From positions 1 through 64,000 of the forward strand of contig JAABUB010000002.1 of assembly GCA_011389575.1 (NCBI GenBank): a stretch of DNA of 64,000 nucleotides, read 5' to 3'. Positions 1 through 9,733 of this stretch are shown here, piece after piece (position 1 is the stretch's first letter; each line of letters opens with the position of its first letter). This DNA comes from Desulfotignum sp. GTDB lineage: Bacteria; Desulfobacterota; Desulfobacteria; Desulfobacterales; Desulfobacteraceae. The notes beneath the pieces are model-generated. The model saw nothing but the letters and a program-made list of their open reading frames with translations, was not told where the DNA came from and made no database searches. The position numbers and the translations under genes were made by a program.

Positions 1-425
1 AGGGCCTTTTTACACCCGGGCAGAATCTGCCGCACATAGACAACCCCATAGGCCAGAAGTCCGGCAATCAGCAGTGTCACCACTATTTTTTCGGGCCAGG
101 GCACGTCAGGGCTGAGAAAAAACTTGATCTTGAACATGCCCATGGTGGTGAGCCGTTCATGAAAATCCAGCTCCCGCAGGCCCAGAAGCAAAACAAAAAA
201 TCCCGGGGCCGGCCCGGTTTTGACCGTACCCGTCAGGTTCAGATACAGCAGGATCAGGCAGAAAAAAAAGTGGCCGCCTGCGGATAAATTCTCCACCGCA
301 CCATTTTCCCGAACCAGTTCAGAAGGAAGATCTCCGGGCATCAGATAGATGCCGAAGACCATCAGGACATACAAAGCCAGAACCCCTGCAACAAACAAAG
401 TGTTTTCCCGCGTCTTTGACTTCAT
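1..425 (-). CDS. Hypothetical membrane protein, 5' part only (gene runs off the left window edge)
   Basis: Reverse-strand ATG at 425, open to the window edge: MKSKTRENTLFVAGVLALYVLMVFGIYLMPGD...VVTLLIAGLLAYGVVYVRQ; several hydrophobic segments. Confidence 0.55.
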   Translation of the reverse strand, partial: MKSKTRENTLFVAGVLALYVLMVFGIYLMPGDLPSELVRENGAVENLSAGGHFFFCLILLYLNLTGTVKTGPAPGFFVLLLGLRELDFHERLTTMGMFKIKFFLSPDVPWPEKIVVTLLIAGLLAYGVVYVRQILPGCKKA

Positions 426-695
426 TTTTTTAAAACCTCCCTTTTGTTGGGCATTGTCTATATCACTTTACGCATAAAAATTCATGGAAAAATTAAGAAC
501 CTGCGCAATGAATCAGAAATTGTGCTTGCTCTGTATATGACAAAAAGATACGCCCGGAAAAAACCCAGGCAGAATGTCTGAACAAGCAAATATCCAGAAC
601 CATAAAATTTCATTGATAAATCCCGCCATCAGGGTTATATAATCAGGTTGTTGTAAGTGACCCATAAAAACTGTCAAAAGGGGAAGAAACCGTTT

Positions 696-2135
696 ATGGA
701 GTTTGAACCTGTTATCGGCCTTGAGGTCCATGCCCAGCTCAAAACCGAGACCAAAATTTTCTGTTCCTGCACCACCGCCTTCGGCAATGCACCCAATGCC
801 AATACCTGCCCGGTGTGCACCGGCATGCCCGGGGTCCTGCCGGTCTTGAACAAAAAAGCGGTGACCTTTGCCATAAAGGCGGCCCTGGCCACCCATTGCA
901 CCATTGCCCAGGAAAGCCGGTTTGACCGGAAAAATTATTTTTACCCGGATCTGCCCAAGGGATACCAGATTTCCCAGTACGCAGCCCCCATTGCCGAACA
1001 TGGACACCTGGACATTGAAACCGATCAGACAGGAGAAAAATCCATCGGCATCACCCGGATTCACATGGAAGAAGATGCAGGCAAGCTGATCCATGACCCG
1101 GTACGGGGCAAAAGCATGGTGGATCTCAACCGCACAGGGGTGCCCCTGATTGAAATCGTGAGTGAACCCGATATCCGCACCCCGGCTGAAGCAGGGGCCT
1201 ATCTGCGCAAACTGCATGCCATTCTCAGATACATTGATGTGTGTGACGGCAACATGGAACAGGGCAGTTTCCGGTGCGATGCCAATATTTCCCTGCGCCC
1301 AAGGGGCCGGGATGCCTTTGGCACCAGAACCGAACTGAAAAATTTAAACTCCTTCCGCCATGTGGAAAAAGCGATCCAGTATGAAATTGACCGCCAGACC
1401 TATGTGCTGGAACAGGGCACATCCGTGGTTCAGGAAACCCGGCTGTGGGACCCTGCGGCAAACAAGACCGTTTCCATGCGGGGAAAAGAACAGGCCCATG
1501 ATTACCGGTATTTTCCAGACCCTGACCTGGTGCCCCTCATCGTGGACCAGGACTGGATAAATCAGGTGGCAGACCAGATGCCGGAACTGCCGGAAGCAAA
1601 AAAAGCCCGGTTCATGTCCGACTATCAGCTGTCTGACTATGATGCACAGATTCTGACCGCAGATATCAACCTGGCAAACTTTTTTGAAAGTTGTGTAAAA
1701 AACCTGTCCAATGTCAAACAGGCAGCCAACTGGATCTCCACCACCCTGCTGGGCCTGCTCAACAACCGGGGCCTGGATATCACCCAGTCCCCTGTGTCAG
1801 CAGAAGATTTCGGGACCCTCATGGGGTTGCTGGAATCAGATACCATCACTGCCGCAACAGCCAAAACCGTGTTTGAAGAAATGGCAGTGACCGGTGCCGA
1901 TCCTGTGGCCATTGTAAAAGAAAAAGGGCTGGAACAGGTTTCTGACAGCGCAGAGATTCACTCTCTGGTGGACACCGTTCTGGCGGAAAACCCGAATGAA
2001 GTGGCTGCCTTCCAAAACGGAAAAACCAAATTGTTCAGCTTTTTCATGGGACAGATCATGAAAAAAACCCGGGGCAAAGCTGATCCCAAAATCGTAACCC
2101 CTGTTTTACAATCCAAACTTGCATCGGAGAAATAA
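696..2135 (+). CDS. gatB: Aspartyl/glutamyl-tRNA(Asn/Gln) amidotransferase subunit B
   Basis: [23 protein letters not shown]...[19 protein letters not shown]...[18 protein letters not shown], classic GatB; internal ATG at 696 chosen over the longer ORF start. Confidence 0.97.
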   Translation: MEFEPVIGLEVHAQLKTETKIFCSCTTAFGNAPNANTCPVCTGMPGVLPVLNKKAVTFAIKAALATHCTIAQESRFDRKNYFYPDLPKGYQISQYAAPIAEHGHLDIETDQTGEKSIGITRIHMEEDAGKLIHDPVRGKSMVDLNRTGVPLIEIVSEPDIRTPAEAGAYLRKLHAILRYIDVCDGNMEQGSFRCDANISLRPRGRDAFGTRTELKNLNSFRHVEKAIQYEIDRQTYVLEQGTSVVQETRLWDPAANKTVSMRGKEQAHDYRYFPDPDLVPLIVDQDWINQVADQMPELPEAKKARFMSDYQLSDYDAQILTADINLANFFESCVKNLSNVKQAANWISTTLLGLLNNRGLDITQSPVSAEDFGTLMGLLESDTITAATAKTVFEEMAVTGADPVAIVKEKGLEQVSDSAEIHSLVDTVLAENPNEVAAFQNGKTKLFSFFMGQIMKKTRGKADPKIVTPVLQSKLASEK

Positions 2136-2136
2136 A

Positions 2137-2823
2137 GTGACATACTTTAAAACAATTATTTGTGTTCTGTGTTTTGTGATGCTTTCTTTTCCGGTTCTCC
2201 GTATGCCTGCAAATCATGTTGTTCCGGCTGCATCCAGTGCCCTGGCTGCCACTGACAGCCAAGATACAGCGGTCCAGCTGCCTGCCACCATTGCGGTGCT
2301 GCCCTTTTCCATCCATGCTTCTGAAGATTTTTCCCATATCCAAAAAGGGGTGGAGTATATGCTGCACTCCCGTCTTTCCTGGCCGGAGAAAGTCCGTGTA
2401 GTGCCCAGACAGAAGATACGCACTGTTTTAAACCAGGTGGACACAACAGACAAAAACCGGCTCATCAAACAGGTGGCAGACCAGACCGACAGCGATCTGA
2501 TCCTGGAAGGCAGCATCACCAGACTTGCAGGATCTTTCAGCATTGATGCCATGGTGTATGATATGAAAAACAAGCGCTATATGACATTTTTTGAACAATC
2601 TGCAGACAGCGGCGAGCTGATCAGCAAAGTAGCCCAGGTTGCCGCCGGCATCAACAAGCAGGTGTTTGACCGCTCCACCATTACCTGGGAAAAAATGGAG
2701 CAGGAACGCCGGGCCCGGATCAATGAACTGAAGCGCAAAAACCCGGAATATCTGATGCAGAACCCCCAGTGGCAGCAGCAGGATGATTCTCCGGGCTGGA
2801 AAATCTGGAAATATTTGTTTTAG
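2137..2823 (+). CDS. FlgO/TolB-N-like secreted protein (signal peptide plus 'AVLPF' domain)
   Basis: GTG start 1 nt after the gatB stop; IAVLPFSIHASEDFSHIQKGVEYMLHSRLS...DSDLILEGSI; paralogous to the N-terminus of the 5938-7566 product. Confidence 0.7.
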   Translation: MTYFKTIICVLCFVMLSFPVLRMPANHVVPAASSALAATDSQDTAVQLPATIAVLPFSIHASEDFSHIQKGVEYMLHSRLSWPEKVRVVPRQKIRTVLNQVDTTDKNRLIKQVADQTDSDLILEGSITRLAGSFSIDAMVYDMKNKRYMTFFEQSADSGELISKVAQVAAGINKQVFDRSTITWEKMEQERRARINELKRKNPEYLMQNPQWQQQDDSPGWKIWKYLF

Positions 2824-2861
2824 CGGTTAGCGGTTAGCTTTTAGCTGTTAGCCTGTTCAGA

Positions 2862-4610
2862 CTACATCCCCCAGACCTTGATATCTGCTCCCTGGTATGT
2901 TTCAGTCCGGCGGAAGATCTTGTCTTCCCAGGGAACTTTTACATCACGGTTGAAGATCACCAGGTGGCCATCTTTCGTACCGCAGGTGTCCATGTAACCA
3001 CGGGTCTGTTCCAGGCCCAGGGCAATGGTTTTTTCCAGGCTTTTGTGCAGCACTTTCAGCTCCACCACCACCTTCTGCACCGGGCCCTGCCACCGGGCCC
3101 AGTCCGGTTTCTCATCTTGTGCAGGTTCCAGGGGCCACAGCACCAGCAGGTCCACCCGCTGCCTGCCCAGGCCGTATTCCCTCTCGATCCTTCCCCCGGA
3201 ATTGATAATCCGCTGGAGAAATGCCTGGAGCAGCAGCTGGGGCCCGGCTTCCTTGTACTGGAACCGCTCCAGCCAGTGTGCGGAATGCTTCTGGAAAAAT
3301 TTCTGGAATGCGGCCATGAGTTTGTCCATATCCAGCCGGTTGTCCGGAGTGATATACCAGGCGGTCTGATGGGACAAAGTGATCTGCGTGCTGTACGTCA
3401 ACATCCGGGGAATGATTTCCCGGTAAATGGGGTTGGCGATGGCAAGGTGGGGTTTGCTGCGGATCAGACCCAGATCTGTCACATACTGCACATCATCTTC
3501 GGGCAGGTCCCCCGCAGCATCCATCCACCCGCTTAAAATGCCTGCCACCACCCGATGCACCCGGGGCTCCTGCAGCTTGTCCCCCAGCTGGTCCAGGTGG
3601 GTTTCCCGCCTGAGGATCAGGTTCTCCTTTGCCTGGTCCACCATCTCTTTGTTAACAGGCCGGCTGCGGTCTCTGCCCTCTTTCATTTCAAAACAGACCT
3701 CATAGGCCAGGGCATTTACCAGCCAGGGTTGCCCCTGGCTCAGGTGCCAGATGCAGGAGACGGCATCCGGTGTGAACGCCTGGCCGGTCTCTGTGGTGTG
3801 CTGCTGCAAAAGAAACCGTACCTCATCTTTGATAAAATCACCCATGCGAAGGGATTTTGCCTTGATATTAAAGGCACTGCCGCCGGTGATGATCTCTCTG
3901 CCACTGCCGGAGTGAATCCGGTAGTCGCGCACATCCCGCACCCCGCACAGAACAATGGACGAGGGAAATTGTCCGGGGCGCTGGGGGTAACCCGAGCGGA
4001 TCTGCCGCAGCACTGAAATCAGGGTGTCCCCCACCAGGGCATCGATCTCATCGATGACCAGCACCACCGGAAGGGCACTGGACTGACAAAACCGCGTCAG
4101 AGCCACTTTCAATGCGGCATGTTCACCAGATACAGATAACATTTCCGGCCAGTTTTCAGCCAGTAATGCATCCCCCAAATCCTGTAACGAACGCTCTGCC
4201 AGTTCCACCAGGATGTTTTGCATCCCCTTGGCCACATCTTCTCTGGCCGTCTGTGCCGTTTCCACATTGCAGTACAGTCCCCGGTACCGGCCCCCGGCAT
4301 TCAGATAATCCACCAGTGTCAGCATGGACGTGGTCTTGCCGGTTTGACGAGGGGCATGCAGTACAAAATATTTTTCCTGGGCGATAAGGGTTTCGATCTC
4401 AAAAAGATCAAACCGTTGCAATGGCGGCACTGTATAATGCATTTTCTCGTTTATCGGTCCTGCTGTGTTGAAAAACCGCATATTGTTTGTTGTATCCTGT
4501 GTTTTATCCTGTTTCCTATTCGTTCTGGTAGTTGTCAGCATAATGCTGATTGTCTTTGTAATCAAGAAATAATAGGATATATTTTGTGCTTCTTTCCTTA
4601 AACAGGGCAT
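2862..4610 (-). CDS. AAA-type ATPase with C-terminal PD-(D/E)XK-nuclease-like domain (true start probably internal)
   Basis: Walker A HAPRQTGKTTS, Walker B VVLVIDEIDAL; C-terminus RVDLLVLWP...KVVVELKVLH...EQTRGYMD resembles a PD-(D/E)XK core. Confidence 0.7.
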   Translation of the reverse strand: MPCLRKEAQNISYYFLITKTISIMLTTTRTNRKQDKTQDTTNNMRFFNTAGPINEKMHYTVPPLQRFDLFEIETLIAQEKYFVLHAPRQTGKTTSMLTLVDYLNAGGRYRGLYCNVETAQTAREDVAKGMQNILVELAERSLQDLGDALLAENWPEMLSVSGEHAALKVALTRFCQSSALPVVLVIDEIDALVGDTLISVLRQIRSGYPQRPGQFPSSIVLCGVRDVRDYRIHSGSGREIITGGSAFNIKAKSLRMGDFIKDEVRFLLQQHTTETGQAFTPDAVSCIWHLSQGQPWLVNALAYEVCFEMKEGRDRSRPVNKEMVDQAKENLILRRETHLDQLGDKLQEPRVHRVVAGILSGWMDAAGDLPEDDVQYVTDLGLIRSKPHLAIANPIYREIIPRMLTYSTQITLSHQTAWYITPDNRLDMDKLMAAFQKFFQKHSAHWLERFQYKEAGPQLLLQAFLQRIINSGGRIEREYGLGRQRVDLLVLWPLEPAQDEKPDWARWQGPVQKVVVELKVLHKSLEKTIALGLEQTRGYMDTCGTKDGHLVIFNRDVKVPWEDKIFRRTETYQGADIKVWGM

Positions 4611-4720
4611 TTGGAAGCCAAAAAGGCTGGTTTAAGAGCGAAAATCAACACAAAATATACGTTTTCTCTTACCATTTCAGGTAATTGACGAGGTCCGACC
4701 CATAAACAAATCCATAAACA

Positions 4721-4756
4721 ACAATGGCCCGGTGATGAATATCACCGGGCCATTGT
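4721..4756 (-). terminator. Perfect 16-bp stem / 4-nt loop downstream of the porin-like gene
   Basis: ACAATGGCCCGGTGAT-GAAT-ATCACCGGGCCATTGT; moderately T-rich on the minus-strand 3' side. Confidence 0.75.
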
Positions 4757-4816
4757 AAAATTCAGGTGGTTGCAGTAGAACAGTGGGAACTTCTAAATCA
4801 GATTATGTAATCCAGA

Positions 4817-5788
4817 TTAGAAGTTAATCTGCCATTTGGCACCATAGTACAGGACTTCATCCTGACCAGTTTCTTCAAAATCGATCATACCGATTTCAGG
4901 GGTGATGAACACGCCGGGAGCCAGAGTAATGTTGGACTGCACATAGTAGGCCTGTACTTCGTCTGCCTCGGCACCAGAAACATCCAGTTCAGCTTCATTA
5001 TAGCCGTAACCGACTTCAAAGGAAAACATGTCATTTGCCTGGAAACCAGCGGCAACAACAAATCCCATATTATCAACATCGCCTGCAGCACTGCCTTTAC
5101 CATCACTTCCACCGGTATCAATCCAGATCATATCACCGGCATTCTGGCCTGCATACACGTTAGCATTAACAAAGGCAGCGCCGAAACGGGCTTTTCCACC
5201 AAGAGCAACAACCCAGGTATCAACATCAGTTCCGCCCAGTTCATAGGTCTGGTAACCAGCGGCAAAGTTAAGGCTGTAGGCATCCATTCTCAGGTCATAG
5301 CTGACTTCGACGGCAGGAAAATCAGTTTCTGCACCAGCTGGTGAAGAAGGATCTAATGCAGCAATCTGAAAACCACCGAATGTCAACTGGATCATGGATT
5401 CACGGCCACTATAAACACCACCGTAGGCGAGCAGGTTAGTATCAGCACCATACACCTGGGTGGAGGTGAATATATTCAGAGGAGAGTAGTGCTGACCAAT
5501 ACCCAGCTGGCCGCCACCAAAGTCCCATTCACCCCACAGGATACGGACATTGACGCCTGTCCCGTATTCAAAACGACCCATCAGATTATCAGAAACTTTT
5601 ACATTGGCGCCGATACGGGCGTTGCCCTGCAGGCTCTGTGCGTAATTTGTGGTGTCAGCAAGATCAGAATCTGTATAAAATGTGGATACACGGGAAGATC
5701 CGTAAAAATTCCAGTCAGCCGCAGCTGCTGTCATTGCGGAACCTGCAACCAAAGCAAGGGCTGCAACCAAAACCATTAATTTTTTCAT
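4817..5788 (-). CDS. Outer-membrane porin-like beta-barrel protein
   Basis: Signal peptide MKKLMVLVAALALVAGSAMTAAAADWNFYGSSRVSTFY; alternating beta-strand composition and terminal ...LYYGAKWQINF. Confidence 0.75.
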   Translation of the reverse strand: MKKLMVLVAALALVAGSAMTAAAADWNFYGSSRVSTFYTDSDLADTTNYAQSLQGNARIGANVKVSDNLMGRFEYGTGVNVRILWGEWDFGGGQLGIGQHYSPLNIFTSTQVYGADTNLLAYGGVYSGRESMIQLTFGGFQIAALDPSSPAGAETDFPAVEVSYDLRMDAYSLNFAAGYQTYELGGTDVDTWVVALGGKARFGAAFVNANVYAGQNAGDMIWIDTGGSDGKGSAAGDVDNMGFVVAAGFQANDMFSFEVGYGYNEAELDVSGAEADEVQAYYVQSNITLAPGVFITPEIGMIDFEETGQDEVLYYGAKWQINF

Positions 5789-5937
5789 CTTTTTCTCCTT
5801 AAAATTTTTTAAATAACCACCTGAAATCCGTCAGCAGACCTTCCTTTTAAGGGCCTGCTGCCAAATCAGTTTCTCTTGTAGAGCAGTTTGCATGAACTTG
5901 TCAATCTTTTTTTTTATTTTTTCCCATTATTTCAATA

Positions 5938-7566
5938 TTATTTCAATTCATAGGAAATAATGCTGGAAGCTTTGTCTTTGGCCAAAATAGCCAGTTTGTT
6001 CTGGGTAACCACTGATACGATGAGTTCTTCTTTGCCATCCCCGGTTATATCGGCAATGGCAAAATCACTGATCCATCCCTGGAGATCGCTGGTAGAAAAG
6101 ATCGGTGCCAGGGCAATACCGTTCCAGGAAAGCACCTGGATTGTACCGTTTTTAAAGCGTTTGTATCTGCCCATTGAACCACCACCGAACTCATTGTTCT
6201 GTACCGCCAGAATTTCCGGTTTGTCATCTTCATTCATATCATAAAAGCATATTCTGGGATGAATATAGATCCGTTTCCGGTAAGAGGCATCTGTGTCATT
6301 TCTTGGCATAAGCCATACATGGGCGGTGCCCCCGTATTTTTGCGTACTTTCCCATTCAATGGCACCGCTGTCACTGGTCACCACCAGGCGGCCGAATTGG
6401 TTGATCATCACGTATTCATCAGCAGTATCGCTTGTAACAGGGCCTTTGGCCAGAGACAGTACAGATGTGTTTCTGGGAAACCGCATCTGCTTTTGCCTGG
6501 CATAGGAGGCACCTTCCGCCTGCATAATGGAAATACGTCCATCAAAGGGGCTGTTGCCGGTATACTGACCCAGGAGGGTGGGGTCGGTGTCCTGCGTCTG
6601 TATGACCCGGTAATAATAGGACTGGTTGTCCACCAGGGTCACATAATCAGATCCATTGTATTCCACCACAAAGGACTGGAGTCCGTCTCTATGGATGGTC
6701 AGGCTGCTGACAAAAATTTCCGGAAAACCGTTTCCGTTGATATCTGCTATGTCCAGGGATACGATGCGGTTGGTGGAAGCATATTCCAACTGCTTTTCCA
6801 GCACCAGCTGATTTCCTGACATCCGGTGGATCATAAGGGTGTCATCCGTGGCTGCCACCACCTGAATGGTGCCGTCTTTGTTCAGGTCTCCTGCTGCCAT
6901 GGCAGTGATGACCCCTTCAAACTTCAAATGGGTGGCAAATCCCCTGGCTCCGGGCTGCTGGCGGTTGACAAACCCGCCCTGGTAAGCTGCGCCCTGCCCT
7001 GAACCCTGGAATCCCCCGGGAGCCTGTGGCCCTTCCGGGGTGGGCTGGACATATAATTCATTGGCAATGGACCGGTTGAACACCTTCTGGTTGATATCGC
7101 CGGCAAAAGTGTTCACCAGGGGGATCACATCCCCCATATTATTGCTCTGTTCAAAAAAAGTCAGGGCCGGCTTGTCTTCGGTGAGATCCACCATGGCGGC
7201 ATCCAGGCTCACACTTTCCCCGAAATGGGTCAAACTGCCGAACAGCACATAATCCGCTCCCAGCTGTTCCCCGATGGCCCGAGCCCGGTCTTGGGTCAGG
7301 GCGGTTGCGGTATCTGCGGATGCCCGGGCCATGGCCGCATCAACAGTAGCCCGGTCCAGCACATCCACATTGCCCGGATCTGAAAGGCGGGATGACAGCA
7401 TGGAAAAAAGCCCGTTCTGCAAAAAGGTCAGATCCTGGGGGGAATTCATGGCAAAGGGAAGAATGGCCACGGTTTTGGGTGCAGCACCTGCCGCCGGACA
7501 GATGATACCCAGCATAAAAATAAAAACAATGCATCCGACCGATGCGGCTAATCGTCTGAATCTCAA
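5938..7566 (-). CDS. Secreted FlgO/TolB-N-like protein with C-terminal FG-GAP/VCBS-like repeats
   Basis: N-term TVAILPFAMNSPQDLTFLQNGLFSMLSSRL; repeats such as AAGDLNKDGTIQVVAATDD, DIADINGNGFPEIFVSS, DMNEDDKPEILAV, DITGDGKEELIVS. Confidence 0.75.
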   Translation of the reverse strand: MRFRRLAASVGCIVFIFMLGIICPAAGAAPKTVAILPFAMNSPQDLTFLQNGLFSMLSSRLSDPGNVDVLDRATVDAAMARASADTATALTQDRARAIGEQLGADYVLFGSLTHFGESVSLDAAMVDLTEDKPALTFFEQSNNMGDVIPLVNTFAGDINQKVFNRSIANELYVQPTPEGPQAPGGFQGSGQGAAYQGGFVNRQQPGARGFATHLKFEGVITAMAAGDLNKDGTIQVVAATDDTLMIHRMSGNQLVLEKQLEYASTNRIVSLDIADINGNGFPEIFVSSLTIHRDGLQSFVVEYNGSDYVTLVDNQSYYYRVIQTQDTDPTLLGQYTGNSPFDGRISIMQAEGASYARQKQMRFPRNTSVLSLAKGPVTSDTADEYVMINQFGRLVVTSDSGAIEWESTQKYGGTAHVWLMPRNDTDASYRKRIYIHPRICFYDMNEDDKPEILAVQNNEFGGGSMGRYKRFKNGTIQVLSWNGIALAPIFSTSDLQGWISDFAIADITGDGKEELIVSVVTQNKLAILAKDKASSIISYELK

Positions 7567-7673
7567 AGTAACACTCCTTCAATATCGGGCCAGTGGGGTC
7601 AGGCCTGACCCCCGGACCTCATTCAATCATTTTGGATCTTACATTTCACGGCACTATATATCAACCGTACACA

Positions 7674-9533
7674 TCAGACAACCCTTTTGAACAGCTTTTC
7701 CATCCGGGTTTTATCAAAGCTCACCATGGTGGGCCTGCCGTGGGGACAGTGAAAGGGATTGTCACAGGCAAAAAGATCTTTTACAAGGGATTCCATCTCC
7801 CGCAGAGACATGGATTTATTGGCCTGAACAGCATGGTGGCAGGCCATGGAGATAAGACAGTTTTCCCGCCATTGTTCTTTGACAGCAGCATCACTGGTTT
7901 CCATAAGGGTTTCCACAATACCATGGACCAGAGATGTCACCGGTTTTTGGGAAAGAAGGCCGGGCACTGCCTTGACCACAAAGGTGGTGCCCCCGAAGGG
8001 TTCGATGACCAGGCCCAGGGCTTCGAGGTCCGCCAGGATGTTTGATAAAAGATCGGCCTCTCCTGCGCCAAGTTCCAGAGTTTCCGGCACCAGGAGAAAC
8101 TGGCTGTCCCTGGGCAGATGGGTATGCCGGTGTTTGAGTTTCTCATACACCACCCGCTCATGGGCTGCATGCTGGTCCACCAGCATAAGCCGGTCTTCCT
8201 GCTCAGCCAGGATATATGTGCCCATGACCTGGCCAAAGATAGTCGGCAGTTTTTTTTCCGAAATCCCGGTGACGGTTTCAGAGGATCTGTCCCGGGGTGT
8301 CGGTGCAAAAAAAGGGGGTTCATCCGGTGTGACCGGATCTGGTTTTTCGTTTGCATCTGTTTTTTGTGCTGCAGCCTCCGATGCAAAAAAAGGAGTCCCT
8401 TCAGGTTCAGATCTTCGTTTTGGGCCCCAGGAAATGGCAGACTGGACTGCCTGAAGACCGAAATCCTGTGCAAACCCTGTTTTTTCCCGGACATCCGATA
8501 CACGTGATCCGGGCACAGGGCGTGATCCGGCATAGGCGGCAACATTCTGCTGGGCCGCCTTCAGGGCGGTGGCTACGGCTTGTGCCACTGCCTGGTACAC
8601 CGGCTGAGGAGACAAAAACTTGATCTCTCGTTTGGATGGATGGACATTCACATCCACCTGGTCAAAGGGCAGTTCGCAGCAGATCACTGCCACAGGAAAC
8701 CGGCCTTTCATGATCCGGCCTTCAAATCCCCGGAACACCGCTGCCACGATGCCTTTGTCATACACCAGGCGGTTGTTCACAAACAAATAAATCCGGTTGG
8801 CTGTGGACCTTGTCACTGCCGGATTGGCGCAGACCCCGGATATACTGATATCTGCAGCCGTATATGCCAGAGGATACAGCTGGTCTGCCACATCCTTTCC
8901 CAGCACCAGCATGGCCCGGTGCAAAAGATCCTGGTCAGGGGGAAAATGCCTGACCAATTTGCCGTTGACAACCATTTTAAATCCCACACCCGGATTGCCC
9001 AGGGCCATGCCGGAAATGGTATCTGTAATATGACCGGCTTCCGTGGTGTCTGCCTTGAGAAATTTTCTGCGGGCAGGGGTGTTGAAAAACAGGTGTTTCA
9101 CTTCCACCAGGGTGCCGGCCGGGGCACCGGTTTCCGACACCTGCAACAATTTTCCCCCGGCCATTTCCACCCGGACGGCGGTATCAAATTCTTTGGGTTT
9201 TGTCACAAGACAGAATCTGGAAACCGATGCAATGGAGGGCAAGGCTTCTCCTCTGAACCCGAAAGTGCCAATGGAAAACAAGTCTGTCTGGTCAAAGATC
9301 TTGCTGGTGGCATACCGCTCAATGGCCAGCAGGGCCTGATCCCGGGACAGCCCTGCCCCATCGTCAGCCACCCGGATCACAGACTTGCCCCCTTTTTCAA
9401 TCTCAATGGTAATGCGGGCAGCGCCTGCATCAATACTGTTTTCCACCAGCTCCTTGACCACGGATGCCGGCCGCTGCACCACCTCTCCGGCAGCTATCTG
9501 GTTGGACAGAATCTCCGGCAGAATACGGATCAT
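7674..9533 (-). CDS. mutL: DNA mismatch repair protein MutL
   Basis: IRILPEILSNQIAAGEVVQRPASVVKELVENSIDAGA; GFRGEALPSIASVSRF; C-terminal CPHGRPTMV. Confidence 0.97.
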   Translation of the reverse strand: MIRILPEILSNQIAAGEVVQRPASVVKELVENSIDAGAARITIEIEKGGKSVIRVADDGAGLSRDQALLAIERYATSKIFDQTDLFSIGTFGFRGEALPSIASVSRFCLVTKPKEFDTAVRVEMAGGKLLQVSETGAPAGTLVEVKHLFFNTPARRKFLKADTTEAGHITDTISGMALGNPGVGFKMVVNGKLVRHFPPDQDLLHRAMLVLGKDVADQLYPLAYTAADISISGVCANPAVTRSTANRIYLFVNNRLVYDKGIVAAVFRGFEGRIMKGRFPVAVICCELPFDQVDVNVHPSKREIKFLSPQPVYQAVAQAVATALKAAQQNVAAYAGSRPVPGSRVSDVREKTGFAQDFGLQAVQSAISWGPKRRSEPEGTPFFASEAAAQKTDANEKPDPVTPDEPPFFAPTPRDRSSETVTGISEKKLPTIFGQVMGTYILAEQEDRLMLVDQHAAHERVVYEKLKHRHTHLPRDSQFLLVPETLELGAGEADLLSNILADLEALGLVIEPFGGTTFVVKAVPGLLSQKPVTSLVHGIVETLMETSDAAVKEQWRENCLISMACHHAVQANKSMSLREMESLVKDLFACDNPFHCPHGRPTMVSFDKTRMEKLFKRVV

Positions 9534-9713
9534 TTATGTTTCCTGTTTCACAAACCGCAGCAGGAATTCAGAGTCTTTGGGGCTCAGGTCAAACTGCAGG
9601 GATGCTGCCTCAGCCAGTTTTTCCACCGGGGTGTCAGGAGATTTTTTCCGCTGTTCACTGACCCACTGGATCGCTTTTTTCAATGCTTCTCCCTGGGGCT
9701 GGACATTGCTCAT
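9534..9713 (-). CDS. Small conserved-looking hypothetical protein (59 aa), absent from the supplied ORF track
   Basis: MSNVQPQGEALKKAIQWVSEQRKKSPDTPVEKLAEAASLQFDLSPKDSEFLLRFVKQET; stop codon directly abuts the mutL start. Confidence 0.6.
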   Translation of the reverse strand: MSNVQPQGEALKKAIQWVSEQRKKSPDTPVEKLAEAASLQFDLSPKDSEFLLRFVKQET

Positions 9714-9733
9714 GGTTTTTTTCCTTTATATCT

